9,366 nt of DNA from NCBI GenBank assembly GCA_905202595.1, contig CAJKSP010000065.1:1-9366 (forward strand), in the 5' to 3' direction. This DNA comes from an uncultured Sutterella sp. (GTDB taxonomy: Bacteria; Pseudomonadota; Gammaproteobacteria; Burkholderiales; Burkholderiaceae_F). Under the pieces are notes generated by a model. That model had not been told where the DNA came from. It did no database searches and worked only from the letters and a program-made list of their open reading frames with translations. Below, one piece after another: positions 5,769 through 9,366 of the stretch (positions within the stretch are counted from its first letter, which is position 1; each line of letters begins with the position of its first letter). Position numbers and translations under genes: made by a program.

Positions 5769-6596
5769 ATGGCCAAATATTCCAAGCGCTGGCACGAGTC
5801 GATCCTCCGGAGCCGGAATCATTCAACGGGACTTTCTGTCCTCGAGTCGCCTTTCCCGATCATGCCATGGCTCACGCATGCGCTCGACCCCAAGCTCGAG
5901 ACGCTCATGCTGCGCCTCGGCGAAAGGCGCCGGCTCCGTGCGGGCGAGCGCCTCTTCGGACCGGGCGAGCCCATTGACCGCATTGCGATGGTCTGCAGCG
6001 GCGTGACGGCGAGAAGCCTCGGCAACAGCGACGGACAGGCGATCGGGCTCGCGCTTCCCGGCCGCATTGCGGCGGGAAATTTGAACTTCTTCTCGGGGCG
6101 GCACGCCATCGGCCGGTATTTTGCGCTCTCGGACTGCGAGCTCTGCTTCTGCCCGCAGCCGCTGCTGCTCTCAGTGCTCTGCGCCGATCCGGCGCTCTTT
6201 CATTCCTGCGCGGCGCAGTTTGAATGCGCGGCGCTTTCGGACCGGCTGGCCTTTGCGTGCCTGTCGCTCCTTGGCGGCGAGGACCGCCTCAAGGCCTTCA
6301 CGGCCGCCTGGGCGGCGAGCTACGGCGAGCTTCTTGCCGACGGCTGGATACGGATGCCGTCGCCCATGAGCCTGCAGGTGAGAAGCCAGGTCATCAATGC
6401 GACGCCCAACTGGGTCGACCGCATTTCGCGGCGCTGGCGGGAAGCGGCGCTCTGGCGGCGCGAAGGCGAATGGACCTTCGCGCGCCCGGCGCTGCTTCAG
6501 GAGGCGTACGCCTGGATGCGCGGGCTCGAAGAGGCGGACAACCGCTTCAGCTATCCCGCGCGGTTTGAAGCGCTGTTTGATCCGCCGGCGCGCTGA
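5769..6596 (+). CDS. Crp/Fnr-type transcriptional regulator, diverged
   Basis: A 275-residue regulator with the two-part layout of the Crp/Fnr family. A cyclic-nucleotide-like beta-roll sensor spans about residues 50-135 (LRAGERLFGPGEPIDRIAMV, then CSGVTARSL and LPGRIAAGNLNFF). A long dimer helix follows, then a C-terminal winged helix (about 195-245, SLQVRSQVINATPNWVDRIS, RRWREAALWRREGEWTFAR). The family usually measures 210-250 residues; about 45 extra residues sit at the N-terminus. The ATG at 5769 was chosen because the longer frame from 5634 would run through the terminator at 5719-5750. An AAGGAG lies 13 bases upstream, rather distant. The phosphate-binding RxS motif of cAMP-binding Crp is not apparent. 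Eight cysteines are concentrated in the sensor half, including CxxCxC at 123-128. It may regulate the flavoprotein gene before it or the binding-protein gene after it; this is inference from position. Confidence 0.8.
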   Translation: MAKYSKRWHESILRSRNHSTGLSVLESPFPIMPWLTHALDPKLETLMLRLGERRRLRAGERLFGPGEPIDRIAMVCSGVTARSLGNSDGQAIGLALPGRIAAGNLNFFSGRHAIGRYFALSDCELCFCPQPLLLSVLCADPALFHSCAAQFECAALSDRLAFACLSLLGGEDRLKAFTAAWAASYGELLADGWIRMPSPMSLQVRSQVINATPNWVDRISRRWREAALWRREGEWTFARPALLQEAYAWMRGLEEADNRFSYPARFEALFDPPAR

Positions 6597-6634
6597 GAGG
6601 CCGAAGGGCCCCGCCCGCCGGCGGCCGCTGTCGC

Positions 6635-8206
6635 TTACTCCTCCCAGGAGGCGTTGTAGAACTCGAAGGTCGAGTCGACAAGCGGATGGAAGTTCTTGAG
6701 GTGCTTGTTCGCGGCGGCGATGTTGTTCACCCAGACGAGGAAGACGGCCGGCGCTTCATTCCAAATGATGTCCTGCGCCTCTCCGTAAGCGGCAAAGCGC
6801 TTCGCCTGATCGGTTTCAGCCATGCCGCGGTCGAGCGCCGCATCCACCTTGGGGTTGCTGTAGTAGCTGTAGTTGCCGAGGACAGGCGGCATTTCGCGCG
6901 AATCGAAGAGCGGACGGATGCCCCAGTCCGGTTCGGCCGTGGAATTGGACCAGCTGATGTAAAGAAGCCGCACGGGCACCGTAGCCGGGTCCTCATGATT
7001 GTCGACGAGCGAGACGCACTGAGCGGCATCAAGCGGACGAACCTCGGCCGAGATGCCGACCTGGCGGAGCTGCTGCTGCAGGAACTGCAGCGCCTTGATG
7101 TCCGTCGAGGTGTTGAAGCCTGACCAGAGCTCCGTCTTGAAGCCGTTCGGATAGCCTGCTTCCTTCAGAAGCTCGCGCGCCTTCTTCGGGTCGTAGGGCC
7201 AGACGCCGAAGCGCTTGGCGCCCGGGATGTTCGAGGGAATGACGCCTTCGGCCGGACGGGCATAGCCGCCGAAGACCACCTTGGCGAAGGCGTCCTTGTT
7301 GACGGCGTAGGCGAGCGCCTGGCGCACGCGCACGTCGTTGAAGGGCTTCTTCGAGGTGTTGATCGAAAAATAGCGCTCGGAAATCGACGGCGTGTTGAAG
7401 ACGCTGACGTTCTTGTCGGCCGTCGTGCGCGCGGCAAGCTCCGGCGCGAGGTTGTGAACGTAGTCGGCTTCTCCCGTGAGGATCATGGAGGCGCGAGTGC
7501 TGTTCTCAGGCACCGTCAGCCAGTTGATGCTGTCAAGCTTCGGGAGTCCCGCAACGCGGTAGGCGGGATTCTTTTCAACAAGAAGCCGATCGCCGGGCTT
7601 GAATTCCTTGAAGACGTAGGGGCCCGTGCCGCAGGCCTTGAAGGCGAGGCCTTTCGAGCCTTCCTTCTTGATGGCGCTCGGACAGATCATCTGCGCCGTG
7701 CCGTTCGCCAGTCGGGCGATGACGGCCGACATCGGGTGCTTCAGCACGAAGCGGACGGTATAGGGGCCGTCGGGCTCGACGCGGTCGATGAAGTTGAGGA
7801 AGGTGCGGCGGTGCAGGGCGTTTGCCGGATCGAGCACGCGCTCGATGTTGAGCTTCACCGCTTCGCTGGTGAATTCTGTGCCGTCGTGGAACTTCACGCC
7901 CTGGCGGAGCTTGAAGGTGTAGACGAGGCCGTCCGGGCTCACTTCATAGGATTCGGCGAGCTGCGGCTGCGGCACAAGGTCCTTGTCAAAGGCGAAGAGG
8001 CCTTCGTACATGCTCTTGATGACGCTCTTGGAGAGCGAATCTGTGGCATCGTAAGGATCGAGCGTCGTGACGGCGCTGCTGAGCGCAACGGTGATGCCGC
8101 GCGCAGCGGCTTCGGTCGGGAGGGCTGAGCCGGCGAAAAGAAGCGATGCTGCAAGTGCAGCGGCGCCGGCAGAAAGAGAGAGTTTGGAAAGACTGTTGTA
8201 TTTCAT
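6635..8206 (-). CDS. gsiB: GsiB-like periplasmic solute-binding protein (SBP_bac_5 family), copy 2
   Basis: A 523-residue paralogue of the protein at 2219-3781, collinear over its whole length and identical at most positions by eye (for example DWGIRPLFDSR, YPNGFKT, FLQQQLRQVGI, AAANKHLKNF). It also resembles E. coli GsiB. The start at 8206 gives a standard signal peptide (MKYNSLSKLSLSAGAAALAA, then a hydrophobic run ending near TEAAA). The in-frame ATG at 8257 would add 17 charged residues in front. The ribosome site is weak (AAAAGG, 7 bases upstream). There is no lipobox. Cys175 and Cys192 match Cys172 and Cys189 of copy 1. No permease or ATPase gene adjoins it. It is convergent with the Crp-like gene across only 38 bases, in which no U-tailed terminator is seen. 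Ligand-facing differences between the copies suggest related but distinct substrates. Confidence 0.9.
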   Translation of the reverse strand: MKYNSLSKLSLSAGAAALAASLLFAGSALPTEAAARGITVALSSAVTTLDPYDATDSLSKSVIKSMYEGLFAFDKDLVPQPQLAESYEVSPDGLVYTFKLRQGVKFHDGTEFTSEAVKLNIERVLDPANALHRRTFLNFIDRVEPDGPYTVRFVLKHPMSAVIARLANGTAQMICPSAIKKEGSKGLAFKACGTGPYVFKEFKPGDRLLVEKNPAYRVAGLPKLDSINWLTVPENSTRASMILTGEADYVHNLAPELAARTTADKNVSVFNTPSISERYFSINTSKKPFNDVRVRQALAYAVNKDAFAKVVFGGYARPAEGVIPSNIPGAKRFGVWPYDPKKARELLKEAGYPNGFKTELWSGFNTSTDIKALQFLQQQLRQVGISAEVRPLDAAQCVSLVDNHEDPATVPVRLLYISWSNSTAEPDWGIRPLFDSREMPPVLGNYSYYSNPKVDAALDRGMAETDQAKRFAAYGEAQDIIWNEAPAVFLVWVNNIAAANKHLKNFHPLVDSTFEFYNASWEE

Positions 8207-8448
8207 GGTTGGGCCTTTTGAAGGCGAGCAGGACAGCCGGCGGCTCGATCTTTTCATGCGCCGAGCTCTTCATAGGGCTGTCTGCGGGTGAACGGCTTCA
8301 TCGGCGCGCTCGCGGGGACCGAGGTACAGAAAAGCCAGTTTCCAAAAAGGGTACGGCTTTGCTTCGAAGGTTCAAGCGCCGCTGAGCAGAATCTCTTAGG
8401 TGATCGAGGAAGATTGACGGCGGTCTGCATCAAGAAAAAGATAAAAAA
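8207..8448 (-). promoter_or_regulatory. Upstream region of GsiB-like copy 2
   Basis: About 240 bases without a convincing gene between the start of copy 2 and the terminator of the upstream small helix-turn-helix gene. It should hold the promoter of copy 2, since that terminator isolates it from transcription further up. The AT-richer stretch at about 8328-8365 is the likeliest place, but no -35/-10 pair matched well enough to call. Short palindromes such as CTTCGAAG occur here and have no evident role. Confidence 0.45.
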
Positions 8449-8495
8449 AGGCTTGAATGGCGAGCGGTCTGCCGGACGCTTGCCATTCAAGCCTT
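8434..8495 (-). terminator. Rho-independent terminator of the small tandem-HTH gene
   Basis: An imperfect 18-19 bp stem (8448-8466 with 8477-8495, one G-T pair) has a 10-base loop. Read on the minus strand it is followed by a run of seven or more T (8443-8449), then ATCTTTTTC. It lies 38 bases past the stop of the gene at 8533-8940. The U-tract exists on the minus strand only. Confidence 0.9.
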
Positions 8496-8532
8496 GAATT
8501 GCTGCTTCTAAGCTGCTTGGGGCTCGCTGCCG

Positions 8533-8940
8533 TCAGCAGGCGGCGGTTGAATCCGCTTCTTCGTCGAGCGGATGCTCGACTTCCTTTTTCCGCTTCTTTT
8601 CCATCCATCGGCGGCAGGTCGTCACGTTGACGCCCGTAGCTTCGCTCACGGCGCGCCAGGTCATGCCGGCTTCGCGCAGCTCAATCACGCGCGCCCGGAG
8701 GGCGTCGCTGTAGCGGAACTGGTTCTGGCTCAGCATCACGTTGAAGCGTCCGGCCTTGTATTCGCGAAGCCAGTCGCGCACGGTGCTGAGGGGCACGTCG
8801 AGCGCTGCGGCAACGCTGCGGTAGCCGAGGCCCGCAGCAAACATGACGGCGGCGGCTCGGCGCTTGGCCGTCGAGGCGAACTTCGGTCTGACGCGGCAGG
8901 GCTGGGCGTCGGCGCAGACGCGGTCTTCCCGTGAGGTCAT
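8533..8940 (-). CDS. Small protein with two tandem transposase-type helix-turn-helix repeats
   Basis: A 135-residue basic protein made of two homologous helix-turn-helix units, at about 33-62 (AGLGYRSVAAALDVPLSTVR, DWLREYK) and 88-117 (AGMTWRAVSEATGVNVTTCR, RWMEKKR). The units are 55 residues apart and share A, G, R, V, A, V, T, R and W at matching places. Such units resemble the N-terminal domains of IS3/IS630-type transposases and related DNA-binding proteins. There is no DDE catalytic domain and no second frame encoding one nearby, and terminal inverted repeats were not found. It is therefore better described as a stand-alone DNA-binding protein, possibly a domesticated or remnant OrfA. 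The acidic tail (EEADSTAAC) follows a KKRKK stretch. The start at 8940 is preceded by AAGGA 8 bases upstream; the longer frame to 9060 would cross the terminator at 9011-9052. It forms a single-gene unit. Function unknown. Confidence 0.8.
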   Translation of the reverse strand: MTSREDRVCADAQPCRVRPKFASTAKRRAAAVMFAAGLGYRSVAAALDVPLSTVRDWLREYKAGRFNVMLSQNQFRYSDALRARVIELREAGMTWRAVSEATGVNVTTCRRWMEKKRKKEVEHPLDEEADSTAAC

Positions 8941-9010
8941 CTTCGGAATCCTTGCCTTGAAGGCGCCGGCAGAGCGGGGCCTCAGAGGGCGAACGAGATG
9001 AATGGAGGTG

Positions 9011-9052
9011 AAAAAAAAAAGCCCGCCAGCCGTCTTCAAACGGGAAGCGGGC
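9011..9052 (-). terminator. Rho-independent terminator of the outer-membrane protein gene
   Basis: GCCCGC (9021-9026) pairs with GCGGGC (9047-9052), and CCGT (9030-9033) with ACGG (9040-9043) across a 3x3 internal loop. On the minus strand the stem is followed by ten T (9011-9020). It lies about 150 bases past the stop of the gene ending at 9199 and before the start of the small helix-turn-helix gene, separating the two. Confidence 0.85.
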
Positions 9053-9061
9053 AGCTGCATT

Positions 9062-9184
9062 CGGCTTAAGCCGGGCGGAAGAGTCGGAGAATGCCGGCTC
9101 CTCCGCCCCCGGCGCGCAGCGAAGCGGCGGCGCGCCGGAAGCCTTCTTCATTTCAGGCTTTTCTTCCGGCCGGGAGGCCGGAAG
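9062..9184. repeat. Cluster of palindromes between the outer-membrane and HTH genes
   Basis: Three inverted repeats lie close together: a perfect 12-bp palindrome CGGCTTAAGCCG (9062-9073); CCGGCGCGC (9109-9117) with GCGCGCCGG (9130-9138) around a 12-base loop; and CTTCCGGCC (9163-9171) with GGCCGGAAG (9176-9184) around GGGA. The last sits 14 bases past the outer-membrane gene's stop. None has a T-tail on the minus strand, so they look like 3'-UTR structure preceding the true terminator. Confidence 0.6.
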
Positions 9185-9198
9185 ACAAAGGCGGGAAA

Positions 9199-9366
9199 TT
9201 AGAAGGTGTAGCGGGCGTTGGCGTTGAGCGAGTTGTTCAGACGATCATCGCCGCCAGCCGTGAGGCGGTAGTTGATGCCGAACGTCCAGGCGTCAACCTG
9301 AGCATTCAGGCCGAGGGTGGCCTGGATCGGGTTGGTGTCGACGACGCGGACGGTATCCGTGATGCG
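9199..9366 (-). CDS. Autotransporter-type outer-membrane beta-barrel, C-terminal fragment (runs off window)
   Basis: The last 55 codons of a gene whose remainder lies beyond the window edge; the frame is open to base 9366 and stops at TAA 9201-9199. The translation contains alternating hydrophobic/polar strands (PIQATLGLNAQVDAWTFGIN, then YRLTAGGDDRLNNSLNANAR) and ends in YTF. This matches the end of autotransporter barrels: LG-N-x(n)-W, G-Y at the penultimate strand, an N-rich turn, and a last strand finishing in Phe. That terminal aromatic is the signal read by the BAM assembly machinery. The product should sit in the outer membrane. The passenger domain and function cannot be seen. A terminator follows at 9011-9052. 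Confidence 0.8.
   Translation of the reverse strand, partial: RITDTVRVVDTNPIQATLGLNAQVDAWTFGINYRLTAGGDDRLNNSLNANARYTF

Noticed and set aside
6597..6634. Possible bidirectional terminator between the convergent Crp-like and GsiB-like copy 2 genes
   Set aside because: Only GC-rich short palindromes (GGCC-GAAG-GGCC, GCCGGC) with no adequate stem-loop and no U-tract on either strand.
8941..9060. Longer start of the small HTH protein at 9060
   Set aside because: The extension crosses the T-tract terminator at 9011-9052 of the preceding gene and translates the tract as FFF; the ATG at 8940 has a ribosome site.
1..9366. CRISPR array, tRNA, rRNA or complete insertion sequence
   Set aside because: No regularly spaced direct repeats, no cloverleaf-like segments with the usual T-loop sequence, no rRNA-like stretches, and no paired terminal inverted repeats around the HTH gene were seen.

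Overview
The window is GC-rich bacterial DNA with signal-peptide-bearing solute-binding proteins, a Tat-exported flavoprotein reductase and an autotransporter-type outer-membrane barrel. This points to a Gram-negative proteobacterium. The combination fits an anaerobic gut betaproteobacterium of the Sutterella/Parasutterella type; that placement is inference from gene content and protein style, not a search result.

Layout from left to right. (1) 1-778 (+): the 3' end of a group II intron. It holds the C-terminal part of a reverse transcriptase/maturase broken by two frameshifts, followed by a recognisable domain V and domain VI. The intron end lies about 5 bp past the stop of the next gene. 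(2) 784-1758 (-): a LysR-type regulator. (3) 1759-2218: a divergent regulatory region with phased T-tracts and a cluster of small palindromes. (4) 2219-3781 (+): a periplasmic peptide/glutathione-type solute-binding protein (GsiB-like), closed by a strong hairpin terminator. (5) 4084-5622 (+): a Tat-signal, haem-less fumarate-reductase-like flavoprotein, followed by a bulged hairpin and a rho-independent terminator. (6) 5769-6596 (+): a diverged Crp/Fnr-type regulator rich in cysteine. (7) 6635-8206 (-): a second GsiB-like binding protein, clearly a paralogue of the first. (8) 8533-8940 (-): a small protein with two tandem transposase-type helix-turn-helix repeats, bounded on both sides by minus-strand terminators. 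(9) 9199-9366 (-): the C-terminal end of an autotransporter-type beta-barrel, running off the window.

How the genes may work together (inference): the LysR regulator probably controls the divergent binding-protein gene, and the Crp-like regulator is placed to control the flavoprotein gene or the second binding protein. Both binding proteins lack adjacent ABC permease and ATPase genes, and the flavoprotein lacks an adjacent cytochrome. The module therefore either uses partners encoded elsewhere or consists of periplasmic capture plus periplasmic reduction of an organic acceptor. The flavoprotein keeps the catalytic arginines and one active-site histidine of the fumarate reductase family. It appears to lack the histidine that grips the distal carboxylate of fumarate, so its acceptor is probably not fumarate. 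No tRNA, rRNA, CRISPR array or complete insertion sequence was seen.
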